A stretch of 11,233 nt of DNA from Ferruginibacter sp. (GCA_025357775.1 JANXOQ010000396.1:1-11233); one strand, 5' to 3'; shown: positions 1 to 7,107, counted from the stretch's first letter. Notes: generated by a model from the sequence alone, not told the origin. Made by a program: numbers and translations.

Positions 1-1
1 T

Positions 2-160
2 TCTGACATTCCATTATCCCCTATCACCAATAATGGACTAACCTATAATATCTCTAACTTTTACTATGCTGAAATTGCAGCAAATGATACCTTTATATAT
101 TTTTCTAGCTGTTCTAGTGACTACACTAAAAATATTTTAATTCAAGTTTTTTATAGTTGA
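2..160 (+). CDS. 3' end of an unidentified protein (5' part outside window)
   Basis: An open frame enters from the left edge and runs 52 codons to a TGA at 158-160. It has no start codon in the window because the gene is cut. The visible tail is rich in Asn, Ser, Thr, Tyr and Ile, has two Cys-flanking Ser residues (FSSCSSDYT) and ends in ILIQVFYS. This looks like the beta-rich end of a secreted or surface protein, but I recognise no family. An open stretch this long in such AT-rich DNA, with varied amino-acid use, favours a real gene. It lies on the same strand as nadB, and the 113 bp between them hold a promoter-like sequence, so the two are probably transcribed separately. The family is unknown. 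Confidence 0.5.
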   Translation, partial: SDIPLSPITNNGLTYNISNFYYAEIAANDTFIYFSSCSSDYTKNILIQVFYS

Positions 161-213
161 ATAAATGTAAGATTTTTTAGTATTATTCTATGAGCATCAT
201 TTTAAAAACTCTC

Positions 214-241
214 TTGTTATTTAAAAGAAATTTTACTTTAA
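214..241 (+). promoter_or_regulatory. Candidate Bacteroidota-type promoter for nadB
   Basis: A TTG at 214-216 is followed by a 17-base spacer and TACTTTA at 234-240. This fits the Bacteroidota sigma-factor consensus TTTG-N17-19-TAnnTTTG except for the last G. Transcription would start near 247, giving a leader of about 27 bases before the nadB ATG at 274. The surrounding DNA is extremely AT-rich, so a chance match is possible. Confidence 0.35.
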
Positions 242-273
242 AAAAGAATTTTTAAAAGTATTAAAAAAAGAAA

Positions 274-1884
274 ATGCAAACAGATATTCTAGTTATAGGC
301 TCAGGCATTGCAGGGCTTACGTATGCGCTTAACATAGCACAAGAAATGCCAAATAAGAATATAACAATTTTAACCAAAACACAAAGCGATGAAACAAATA
401 CTAAATATGCCCAAGGCGGTATAGCAGGCGTAATTAATTTTAATGAAGATAGTTTTGCAAAACATATAGAAGATACTTTGATAGCAGGTGATGGGCTTTG
501 TAACCCACATGTAGTGGAAATTGTAGTAAAAGAAGGTGTAGATAGAATAAATGAACTTATAGCTTTGGGAGCTAGTTTTGATAAAGACCCAAATGGAAAT
601 TATAAACTTGGTAAAGAAGGTGGGCATAGTGAAAATAGAATATTGCACCATAAAGATGTTACAGGAAAAGAAATGGAAAGAACATTGCTTGAAGCCATAA
701 AAAAACGTAGCAATATTAATTTAATAAGCCATTGCTTTGTTTTGGATATAATTACCCAACATCATTTTGGATATTTAGTAACCAAAAGCACACCCGATAT
801 TGAATGCTATGGTGTATATGTTTTAAACCTTGCTACAAATAAAATTGAAAAAATAACTGCAAATATTACCTTGCTTGCTACAGGTGGTAACGGACAAGTG
901 TATAGAAGTACTACCAACCCTGCTATAGCTACAGGAGATGGTGTAGCAATGGTTTACAGAGCAAAAGGTAGAATAGAAAATATTGAGTTTATACAATTTC
1001 ACCCAACAGCATTGTACGAAGCAGGTGTACGAGGACACTCATTTTTAATAACAGAAGCTGTAAGAGGCGATGGTGGTATTTTAAGGAATGCAAAAGGAGA
1101 AGCATTTATGGAAAAATATGATGCAAGAAAAGATTTAGCACCAAGAGATATTGTGGCAAGAGCCATAGACAATGAAATGAAAATAAATGGAACGGAGTTT
1201 GTGTATTTGGATTGTACACACATGAATCAAAAAAAATTTGAAGAGCATTTTCCTAACATATATGCAAAGTGCTTAAGCATTGGTGTAGATGTTGCCAAAA
1301 ATATGATACCCGTTTCGCCTGCAGCACATTATAGTTGTGGCGGGGTAAAAACAGATGAGTATGCAAGAACAAGTATAAAAAATTTGTATGCTGCTGGAGA
1401 GTGTGCCAGTACTGGTTTGCATGGTGCCAATAGGCTTGCCAGCAATTCTTTATTAGAAGCAATGGTATTTGCACACAGGGCTTTTTTAGATACGATAAAT
1501 AGTTTAAATGCCCCAAACCCCTCTTTGGTGTTCAAAGAGTCTTTTCCTAATTGGAATGCAGCTGGTACAACTGCTCCCAAAGAAATGATTTTAATAACGC
1601 AAAGCCTCAAAGAATTGAAACTTCTTATGAGCGACTATGTGGGTATTGTACGTAACAATGAAAGATTGAAAAGAGCCAGTAGAAGAATAGATTTATTACA
1701 TGAAGAAACTGAAGCACTCTATCATCGTACTGAAGTATCACCACAGTTGTGTGAACTAAGAAACATGATTACAGTTTCTTATTTAATTATAAAAAGTGCA
1801 GAGCTTCGCAAAGAAAGCAGGGGCTTGCATTACAACACAGATTATTTAAGCAAGCAAGTAATTTTACAAAACACTATTTTATAA
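274..1884 (+). CDS. nadB: L-aspartate oxidase
   Basis: This flavoprotein oxidises L-aspartate to iminoaspartate, the first step of de novo NAD synthesis; NadA then condenses the product to quinolinate. The 536-residue length is normal for the family. Visible features in order are the Rossmann FAD motif GSGIAG (9-14), the TKYAQGGIAG segment (43-52), HSENRILHHKDVTG (118-131), FIQFHPTALY (239-248), the EAVRGDGGIL capping segment (261-270), DLAPRDIVARA (287-297), HYSCGGVKTD (352-361) and GLHGANRLASNSLLEA (381-396). The carboxyl end has the ESRGLHYNTDY tail. Residues at E120, H243, R291, H352 and R387 sit where the E. coli enzyme has its catalytic and substrate-binding Glu, His and Arg. Glu rather than Gln at 120 argues for NadB over succinate dehydrogenase or fumarate reductase flavoproteins. 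The start has only a weak upstream AGAAA, which is usual in this phylum. nadA and nadC are not in the window, so the gene appears to be transcribed alone. Confidence 0.96.
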   Translation: MQTDILVIGSGIAGLTYALNIAQEMPNKNITILTKTQSDETNTKYAQGGIAGVINFNEDSFAKHIEDTLIAGDGLCNPHVVEIVVKEGVDRINELIALGASFDKDPNGNYKLGKEGGHSENRILHHKDVTGKEMERTLLEAIKKRSNINLISHCFVLDIITQHHFGYLVTKSTPDIECYGVYVLNLATNKIEKITANITLLATGGNGQVYRSTTNPAIATGDGVAMVYRAKGRIENIEFIQFHPTALYEAGVRGHSFLITEAVRGDGGILRNAKGEAFMEKYDARKDLAPRDIVARAIDNEMKINGTEFVYLDCTHMNQKKFEEHFPNIYAKCLSIGVDVAKNMIPVSPAAHYSCGGVKTDEYARTSIKNLYAAGECASTGLHGANRLASNSLLEAMVFAHRAFLDTINSLNAPNPSLVFKESFPNWNAAGTTAPKEMILITQSLKELKLLMSDYVGIVRNNERLKRASRRIDLLHEETEALYHRTEVSPQLCELRNMITVSYLIIKSAELRKESRGLHYNTDYLSKQVILQNTIL

Positions 1885-1885
1885 T

Positions 1886-1913
1886 ATGACCCAAAAAATA
1901 TTTTTTGGGTCAT
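1886..1913. terminator. Perfect 28-bp palindrome after nadB, probable terminator
   Basis: Bases 1886-1899 are the exact reverse complement of 1900-1913. Each arm is ATGACCC plus an A/T run. The sequence begins one base after the nadB stop. A transcript would fold into a long hairpin with a GACCC/GGGTC base, an A-U upper stem and a small loop. The A/T run is inside the stem rather than after it, so this is not a textbook intrinsic terminator. It could also serve as a 3' end stabiliser or a protein-binding palindrome. Confidence 0.5.
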
Positions 1914-1929
1914 CAAAGAAACAGCTATG

Positions 1930-1993
1930 GGCAGCTGCATTGGCGTCGCACATTTCATCAATATATCTTTATTCAACTTTTATTATGCATTAG
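1930..1993 (+). repeat. Dispersed-repeat-like sequence, copy 1
   Basis: Bases 1959-1990 match the reverse complement of 7331-7362 at 29 of 32 positions, including 24 of 25 across TCTTTATTCA[A/G]CTTTTATTATGCAT. A GGCAGCT lies 22 bases before the shared block here and 27 bases before it in the other copy, so the similarity may extend with small indels. Both copies sit between genes. A frame of 60 codons (1905-2087) crosses this copy but shows no domain, has odd composition and starts inside the nadB palindrome, so I do not call it a gene. I infer a member of an intergenic repeat family. Confidence 0.5.
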
Positions 1994-2096
1994 ATTAAAA
2001 AATAAAAATAAATCTATTGCACAATCTGAAATATTTTCTACCACTTCTGAGAAGATACTTAAGACTTTTTACATCGCATTAAATTAGTTACTATAT

Positions 2097-2104
2097 TATG
2101 TTTG
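2097..2104 (+). promoter_or_regulatory. Candidate -7 box for the acyltransferase gene
   Basis: TATGTTTG fits the Bacteroidota -7 consensus TAnnTTTG exactly and lies 46 bases before the ATG at 2151. No TTG or TTTG occurs 17-19 bases upstream, so only half of the promoter is recognisable. Confidence 0.3.
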
Positions 2105-2150
2105 TAGAAAAAATAATTTGTAATAATAAATTCAATCCATATTTTTAAAA

Positions 2151-3047
2151 ATGTATTACATCATTTACCCAATATTATATTTATTTTCTCTTCTCCCGTT
2201 TTTTATTTTATATGGCATAAGCGATTTTTTTGCCTTCATTCTTTTTTATGTAGTAAAATATAGAAAAGACATCGTTCTCAGTAATTTAACTATTGCATTT
2301 CCCGAAAAAACAGAAGAAGAACGCATTAAAATTGCAAAAAAATATTACCAATACTTTACAGATACTTTTATAGAAACTATAAAATTTATTTCAATTTCAA
2401 AAAAACAATTACTAAAAAGAAGCATAGGCGATTTTACTACAATAAATAATTTAATTGATAAAGGCTACAGTATAAATTTAATGGCGGGACATCAATTTAA
2501 TTGGGAGTTTGCAAATTTATTATATGCAATTAATTTAAAAATTCCGTTTGTTGGTGTTTTTACAACTATATCAAATAAAGCAATTGAAAGAATTTTTTTA
2601 GATGTTAGAAGAAGATATGGCACAATACTTATTAGTGATTATGATTTTAAAAATAAAATGCATACAGTATTTAAAAAACAATATATGCTTGGTTTAGCAG
2701 CTGATCAAAACCCTAAGCGCCCAACTAATACATATTGGATAAATTTTTTTGGAAGACCAACCCCTTTTGCAAGTGGTCCAGAAAAAGGAGCAAGAAAAAA
2801 CAATGCAGCTGTAGTTTATGTTGGCTTTAAAAAAACAAAAAGAGGGCATTACCAATTTGAAGCTACGTTGCTTTGTGAAGAAGCAGCTAAAACAAAAGAA
2901 GGTGAACTAACATTAAAGTACAGAGATATTTTGGAGAAAACTATAAAGCAAGACCCCGCTAATTACCTATGGAGCCATCGCAGATTTAAATTTGAATGGG
3001 GTAATGAATATAAAGAATTATGGAAAGATGGTGAATTACCTAAATAA
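2151..3047 (+). CDS. LpxL/HtrB-family lysophospholipid (lipid A) acyltransferase
   Basis: This inner-membrane acyltransferase would transfer a secondary acyl chain to a lipid A precursor or a related lipid at the cytoplasmic face. The protein has 298 residues, the usual family length. A hydrophobic amino-terminal membrane segment covers roughly residues 3-35. It is followed by a NLTIAFPEKTEEER motif (45-58), which is typical of the family. The catalytic HX4D/E motif appears as GHQFNWE with H114 and E119. Further family blocks are the AADQNPKR segment (near 182-190), FFGRPTPFASGPEKGARK (about 198-215) and NYLWSHRRFKFEW near the carboxyl end (about 271-283). No clear Shine-Dalgarno is present (TTTTTAAAA before the ATG), as is common here. 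The gene appears to be monocistronic and converges on the TPR gene, with a hairpin terminator overlapping its stop. The acyl donor and exact acceptor cannot be read from the sequence, so I give no lpx symbol. Confidence 0.9.
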   Translation: MYYIIYPILYLFSLLPFFILYGISDFFAFILFYVVKYRKDIVLSNLTIAFPEKTEEERIKIAKKYYQYFTDTFIETIKFISISKKQLLKRSIGDFTTINNLIDKGYSINLMAGHQFNWEFANLLYAINLKIPFVGVFTTISNKAIERIFLDVRRRYGTILISDYDFKNKMHTVFKKQYMLGLAADQNPKRPTNTYWINFFGRPTPFASGPEKGARKNNAAVVYVGFKKTKRGHYQFEATLLCEEAAKTKEGELTLKYRDILEKTIKQDPANYLWSHRRFKFEWGNEYKELWKDGELPK

Positions 3048-3084
3048 AAAGAGGCTTCTCCTATTTCAGAAACAGCCTCTTTTT
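3046..3084. terminator. Bidirectional intrinsic terminator between convergent genes
   Basis: An 11-bp perfect stem, AAAAAGAGGCT (3046-3056) with AGCCTCTTTTT (3074-3084), encloses a 17-base loop. A T-run follows the GC-rich stem on the + strand and the A-run gives a T-run on the minus strand. It can therefore terminate both the acyltransferase transcript, whose stop it overlaps, and the minus-strand TPR transcript ending at 3105. Confidence 0.85.
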
Positions 3085-3104
3085 ATTATTATTAAAAGGT
3101 AATT

Positions 3105-4838
3105 TTATTTAGCTTTTGGTGCTGTAGGTTTTGGCTTTGCAGTAGTTGCAGCAGCTGGTTTATTTCCTGTTGGCTTTGTTGTACTTGGTTTAGTTGCTGG
3201 CTTAGCAGCTGGGTTATTTTTTGTAACAAACTCCAAGTTTTTTAAAGCCTGTGCATCAGCGGTATCAAGAGCTAGTGCTTTATTAGCATAACTTATTGCG
3301 ACAGCTTGGTCTCTTTTTAGGTTAAAAGAATAACTCATCATAAAAGTGTACGCACCTGATAATTGGTCTTTTACCTTTGCTTTATCTGCTACTTTTTCAC
3401 CTACCTCTATGGCTTTTAAATAGGAAGCAGCTGCAAGACCTGTTGTATTTGTTGAATCTATACCTGCATTAGATTTTGCTAGCATATAAAAACCAAACAT
3501 ATCATCTGGGTATTTTGTTACATATTTATTAAAAACAGAAGAAGCAGAATCATACTTATTTATTCTATAATAAGAATAACCAGCATTGTATAAATCTACA
3601 TTATTATAATTCTTTTTTACACCAATAACTCTGTTATACCAATTTCCAGCTTGAGCAAAAGCGCCTTTATCTTTGTAATAAACTGCTAAAATTTTCAAAT
3701 AATCAACTTTGTTTTTTTCAAGTGTATCTAACATTACAGCCTTCTCCGTCATGCTTATAGCGGCTTGCTCATTACCTGCAAATTTTAAGAGTGTATAAGC
3801 ATAGCCAGAGTAATCACCGGCACCTATTTTAGATGGCAATTGTCTTTTTAAATATTCTTCAAAATTAATTTTAGCATTTGTAGAGTCATTTGTTTTTAAA
3901 TGAGCATATGCTTTTAAACCAAATAAATTTGGATATGGGCTTGTACCACCAGCAGCAATACACTCATTACATTTTGCAATAGTTTCTGCAAATAATCCTT
4001 GAGCAAATTTAATTTCCGCTCTTGCAAAACAAGCACTAGGGTCGTCGTCAGATACTGCTAATGCTTTTTCTAAATAAGAAGCAGATTTTGTAATATCAGT
4101 AGTATAATAATACCTATAAAGCGTTTTGAATACTGGTGTATAATTCGCATCTTTTGCTATTGCTTCGTTAAATAAACTTAAGTACAAAGGCTCTTGAGAA
4201 ATTCCTTGCGTTTGAAACAATCTTCCTTTTCTAAAATACGCTCTTGCATAATTTGGATTTATTGCAATGGCTGCATCATAGGCTTGTATTGCATCACCAC
4301 CTTTATCTTGTATTTTTCTATATGCATCACCTAAGTTAGCCAATACTTCAGGGTCTTTAAACCCTTTAAAAGTAGTAGCCAATTTTAGTTTTTCTACTGC
4401 ATAATTTGCATCACCATTTTTTGCTTCAGGGTCACTATTAGGTGAGCCAACTGCGTTTAACACATCTATTCTTTTTGCACCACTTAGGTTTATTGCTGTT
4501 TCAAATCTACTTCTTGCATCTGTAGTTTTACCTTCAAGTAATTCTACACTTCCCATTCCAGCTAATACCAATGGGCTATTAGGTGTAGCAGATAATTTTT
4601 GTTGGTATAATGCTTTTGCACCTGCAATATCTTCTAAGCCTATCATGGCTTGTCCTAAATAATAAGCAGCAGTCTCGTCTGTAGGGTTGGCTGCATATAA
4701 TTTTTGAAAAACATCTTTTGCACTTTTAAAACGTTCATAGTACAAAAACTTTTTTCCATCTTCTATTGTTTGTGCAATTGATTTACCAGCAAAAATTGCA
4801 GCTACTAAAATCATCACTAGGGTTTTCATTTTTCTCAT
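3105..4838 (-). CDS. Exported tetratricopeptide-repeat protein with Lys/Pro/Thr-rich tail
   Basis: The 577-residue protein starts with a Sec-type signal peptide (MKTLVMILVAAIFAGKSIAQ, from the second Met), with likely cleavage near residues 22-23. The body is made of helical repeats. Clear TPR-like units include about 53-86 (AYYLGQAMIG...), 164-194 (ANLGDAYRKI..., AIAINPNYARA), 266-298 (CFARAEIKFAQGLF), 415-446 (YNAGYSYYRINKYDSA) and 493-528 (ISYANKALALD). Residues about 541-577 form a low-complexity Lys/Pro/Ala/Thr tail, probably disordered and cationic. Such tails can bind cell wall or other polyanions, but that is inference. The start could be residue 1 or Met4; the upstream sequence does not decide. 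It is the last gene of the minus-strand cluster, 62 bp after the PstS-like gene. TPR arrays mediate protein-protein contacts, so it is likely a periplasmic scaffold acting with the neighbouring lipoprotein or TonB. Its specific role is unknown. Confidence 0.85.
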   Translation of the reverse strand: MRKMKTLVMILVAAIFAGKSIAQTIEDGKKFLYYERFKSAKDVFQKLYAANPTDETAAYYLGQAMIGLEDIAGAKALYQQKLSATPNSPLVLAGMGSVELLEGKTTDARSRFETAINLSGAKRIDVLNAVGSPNSDPEAKNGDANYAVEKLKLATTFKGFKDPEVLANLGDAYRKIQDKGGDAIQAYDAAIAINPNYARAYFRKGRLFQTQGISQEPLYLSLFNEAIAKDANYTPVFKTLYRYYYTTDITKSASYLEKALAVSDDDPSACFARAEIKFAQGLFAETIAKCNECIAAGGTSPYPNLFGLKAYAHLKTNDSTNAKINFEEYLKRQLPSKIGAGDYSGYAYTLLKFAGNEQAAISMTEKAVMLDTLEKNKVDYLKILAVYYKDKGAFAQAGNWYNRVIGVKKNYNNVDLYNAGYSYYRINKYDSASSVFNKYVTKYPDDMFGFYMLAKSNAGIDSTNTTGLAAASYLKAIEVGEKVADKAKVKDQLSGAYTFMMSYSFNLKRDQAVAISYANKALALDTADAQALKNLEFVTKNNPAAKPATKPSTTKPTGNKPAAATTAKPKPTAPKAK

Positions 4839-4892
4839 TTGTTCAAGTTATAATTATAAATACAAGTTTAAATAAATTGTTTCAAATAACAG

Positions 4893-4911
4893 CAAAAGAT
4901 TTAATCTTTTG
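4893..4911 (-). other. Hairpin centred on the stop codon of the PstS-like gene
   Basis: CAAAAGAT (4893-4900) and ATCTTTTG (4904-4911) form an 8-bp perfect stem. The three-base loop is the TAA stop of the PstS-like gene, read on the minus strand. No T-run follows, so it is not an evident terminator. It could slow read-through into the TPR gene or mark an RNA end, or be chance in AT-rich DNA. Confidence 0.3.
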
Positions 4912-5848
4912 GAAGTTTTTCGTTTAAATTAACATTACGTACATTAAAATTCATCACAGGTCCTAAGTAGGCTCTTTTAAAAATTAATTGCCCTCTTTCG
5001 TATTGTAAAAAAGTTGCAAATCCATTGCCCAAACCTTTGTAATTTTCTTTTACAATATAATGTAAACCTCGTACCAATGGATAACGCCTATTTAAAATGC
5101 TTTGCTGTGTGGGCAATATAAAAGGTTTATACTGGCACAAATCACATTGTATTAAAGAAATTTTTATTCTTTTTAACATTTCCACTTGAGCATAATCTTC
5201 AGGGTTACCAATTCTATTGATACCAACAAAACCTATTGCATTTTCATGTGTTGCAATATAATCAAGCACTTCATCACTATTTTTTACGGCTTTCACAATC
5301 GAGGTATCTATTGGCATTCCTTTTAGTACAGAGTCTTGTATAAAACGTACTGTACTAGTTTGCTTTAAACCATCAAAAACAATTATTTTATTTTTATTTA
5401 TTTTACCTTGTAATGTTTGTCGTAAATCATTTAATGTGAAAAAAGAATCTACACTTTTCTTATTTACAACTACCGCTACCGCATCTGTAGCTACTTCTTG
5501 CCAGCCAGGGTTAAATCCTACTTTTGCCCTCATGTACTTATCTTCCGCATCTGTAAGCCCACGAGTTACAATTACCAATCTTGTAGCACTATCATTAAAA
5601 AAATCTTTTAAACACTCAGATTCTGTTTTATAAAGTGCATTTATTTTAGTGTTTGGAAAAGATGTTTCATACATTTTTATCTGCTCTTTTATTATGGGCT
5701 CAAAAGTTTCATCTACACTAATATTTATACTCCCACTTATTGCAGTATCAGTAATTGCTACTCCTTTTATTTTTTGATTACAAGCTTGTAGTAAAGTAGC
5801 TGCAAGCAAAAACGAAATGAATTGTTGACAAATTATTTTTATGTACAT
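4901..5848 (-). CDS. PstS-like periplasmic substrate-binding lipoprotein
   Basis: I place the start at the ATG at 5848-5846, giving 315 residues. It follows the upstream stop by one base, has a purine-rich GAGAGGG about seven bases upstream, and begins directly with a lipoprotein signal (MYIKIICQQF...LLQAC, lipid-bearing Cys23). The in-frame ATG at 5905 would only add sequence overlapping the neighbouring gene. The mature part resembles phosphate-ABC-transporter binding proteins of the PBP-like-2 type: SGSINISVDETFEPI near the start, a TDAVAVVVNKKS hinge segment, LNDLRQTLQGKI, and ENAIGFVGINRIG. The PstS ligand-loop signature is not obvious and no pstCAB genes are near. I infer a binding or sensor role in the envelope rather than ordinary ABC phosphate import. 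The protein is likely translationally coupled to the small membrane protein upstream. Confidence 0.8.
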   Translation of the reverse strand: MYIKIICQQFISFLLAATLLQACNQKIKGVAITDTAISGSINISVDETFEPIIKEQIKMYETSFPNTKINALYKTESECLKDFFNDSATRLVIVTRGLTDAEDKYMRAKVGFNPGWQEVATDAVAVVVNKKSVDSFFTLNDLRQTLQGKINKNKIIVFDGLKQTSTVRFIQDSVLKGMPIDTSIVKAVKNSDEVLDYIATHENAIGFVGINRIGNPEDYAQVEMLKRIKISLIQCDLCQYKPFILPTQQSILNRRYPLVRGLHYIVKENYKGLGNGFATFLQYERGQLIFKRAYLGPVMNFNVRNVNLNEKLPKD

Positions 5849-5849
5849 A

Positions 5850-6113
5850 TTATCCCTCTCTAAAATAATTTTTTTTGTATCCTCTAAAAATTCTAAAGCC
5901 ACCATAAATAAAGCACACTACTGCCATAAGTTTTATCATAGCAGGGTCATATAAATCTATTTTTGGTTGTACTGCTTTCGGCGGAAAAAGAAATACAAAC
6001 CCTGCACATACAATCATAAAACCCATTACATAATTTGTAATACTTTTCATACGTATAATTCCTTTGTCTCTGTTACCTATATTACTTTCTTTTTCAAATT
6101 CTTCAAGTGCCAT
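5850..6113 (-). CDS. Small two-helix membrane protein, function unknown
   Basis: The longest form has 87 residues. A short acidic amino-terminal part (MALEEFEKES) precedes two hydrophobic segments at about 26-44 (NYVMGFMIVCAGFVFLF) and 57-76 (PAMIKLMAVVCFIYGGFRIF). The end is basic (RGYKKNYFREG), which places it in the cytoplasm by the positive-inside rule. A second start at Met22 (6050) has an AAAGGA about nine bases upstream and would give a 66-residue protein that keeps both helices; I cannot decide between them. The stop lies one base before the ATG of the PstS-like gene, so the two are almost certainly co-transcribed and probably translationally coupled. I recognise no named family. Its place between tonB and the lipoprotein suggests a role in the same envelope assembly. 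Confidence 0.75.
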   Translation of the reverse strand: MALEEFEKESNIGNRDKGIIRMKSITNYVMGFMIVCAGFVFLFPPKAVQPKIDLYDPAMIKLMAVVCFIYGGFRIFRGYKKNYFREG

Positions 6114-6233
6114 CTTATAAAATTTAAATAATCTATATCATTAATTTAGTTTTGAAATTATTAATCAACTTCAAAAATTATACCTAAAAACAATTACTTT
6201 GAAAAAGCAAATTAGGGATAAATATTGAGCAAA
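6114..6233 (-). other. AT-rich spacer between tonB and the small membrane gene
   Basis: This 120-bp gap contains no frame of note. One weak inverted repeat, TTTTGAA (6150-6156) with TTCAAAA (6170-6176), could form a 7-bp hairpin without a T-run. No promoter matches the consensus well enough to claim. The spacing leaves open whether the three downstream genes also have their own promoter. Confidence 0.4.
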
Positions 6234-7058
6234 CTAGTTTGTGGTTGTAAACTTTATTGGAATGCTATAATATACTGATACATTTTCACCTTTTGTTTTA
6301 CCTGGTATCCATGGTTTCATCTTTTTTACTACTCTTAATACTTCATTGTTATAAGATGCTCCACCATCTTCAATTATCTCTAAATCTTTTAATATTCCAT
6401 CATAGCCTACTACAAAACGTACTTTAACAGTAATGGTTTCTCCACCTTCAATTTCTTCTGGGTTCACTAAATTTTTTTCTAAATATTTTCTAAGTGCTGC
6501 CATACCGCCAGGGTAAGTGGGCATTACCTCGGGGGCATCTACTATTACGTATCTATCTATAACTTTTGTAACAGTAGCTTTTGTAACGCTGTCTACTCCT
6601 TTTGGCAAATTAGGTATTACAACCTTTGGTATTTTACCATCAGCTTTTCTATCTTCATCATCAATTAGTGTTTCAGGTAGTAATCCTTCAATTGGTTTTA
6701 TTTTTATACTGTTTTCTTTAATAATTGGTGTTGTAAAAATTTGTGAAGCAGCTTTTTTTGCTACAGTTGCTTCGGGTTGTTTTGTTACTAATACTTTTGG
6801 CTTTTCTGGTTTAATTTTTTCTACTGGTGGTTCAGTCATAACTACATCATTAGGATATTCCTTTGCTATTAAAATTGTTTCTTTTTTTACAAAAAAAGTA
6901 AAGGAAGACAATAGCACAACAAGTAGCCCCATCAACCCCAAAGCCTTGTAAAGTCTATTGTTATAAAATTTTCTTAGTGAGTATGCCCCATAGTTTTTAT
7001 TTCTGTTTTCAAAAATAATATCTAGTACATCGGCTTTTAAAATTGCATCTGTTTTCAT
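6234..7058 (-). CDS. tonB: TonB energy transducer
   Basis: TonB carries proton-motive-force energy from an ExbB-ExbD motor in the inner membrane to outer-membrane TonB-dependent receptors. This 274-residue protein has a cytoplasmic amino end with the Bacteroidota-type motif DIIFENRNKNYGAYSLRK (13-30). One membrane helix follows at about 38-57 (KALGLMGLLVVLLSSFTFFV). A Pro/Lys/Glu-rich periplasmic linker follows (about 75-100, EPPVEKIKPEKPK). The carboxyl TonB domain covers about 178-274, with MPTYPGGMAALRKYLEKNL (179-197), VRFVVGYDGILKDLEI (213-228) and MKPWIPGKTKGENVSVYYSIPIKF (247-270). All family landmarks are intact. The 523 bp upstream contain no gene I can support, so the usual exbB and exbD partners must be encoded elsewhere. 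The gene is first in the minus-strand cluster. The Shine-Dalgarno is weak. Confidence 0.93.
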   Translation of the reverse strand: MKTDAILKADVLDIIFENRNKNYGAYSLRKFYNNRLYKALGLMGLLVVLLSSFTFFVKKETILIAKEYPNDVVMTEPPVEKIKPEKPKVLVTKQPEATVAKKAASQIFTTPIIKENSIKIKPIEGLLPETLIDDEDRKADGKIPKVVIPNLPKGVDSVTKATVTKVIDRYVIVDAPEVMPTYPGGMAALRKYLEKNLVNPEEIEGGETITVKVRFVVGYDGILKDLEIIEDGGASYNNEVLRVVKKMKPWIPGKTKGENVSVYYSIPIKFTTTN

Positions 7059-7095
7059 AATAAATAGTTTTAAGAATGAGGAGAAAATAAATTAA

Positions 7096-7107
7096 AAACG
7101 GCCGTTT
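7096..7107. promoter_or_regulatory. 12-bp palindrome upstream of tonB, possible operator
   Basis: AAACGGCCGTTT is a perfect palindrome 38 bp before the tonB start codon and stands out as a GC island in AT-rich DNA. Position and symmetry fit a binding site for a dimeric regulator. I do not recognise it as a known box, such as Fur, and it is a single occurrence. Confidence 0.3.

Noticed and set aside
155..172. Third possible copy of the dispersed repeat near the left edge
   Set aside because: Only an 11-base match (AGTTGAATAAA, reverse complement) is shared and the flanks diverge; in DNA this AT-rich that is expected by chance.
1905..2087. 60-codon + strand frame between nadB and the acyltransferase gene
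   Set aside because: It starts inside the nadB palindrome and crosses the dispersed repeat. It has an erratic composition (His, Gln, Trp and Arg early, then Lys, Ser and Thr), no ribosome-binding signal and no domain. It is best explained as non-coding repeat DNA.
5849..5905. Longer start of the PstS-like gene at 5905
   Set aside because: It would overlap the small membrane gene by 56 bp and bury the lipoprotein signal behind 19 extra residues. The ATG at 5848 has a purine-rich upstream site and puts the signal peptide at the terminus.
6517..6951. 144-codon + strand frame opposite tonB
   Set aside because: This is the complement of a well-supported gene. Its Ser/Thr/Phe/Ile-rich composition is what the antisense of Lys/Glu/Pro-rich coding DNA gives, and no motif is seen.
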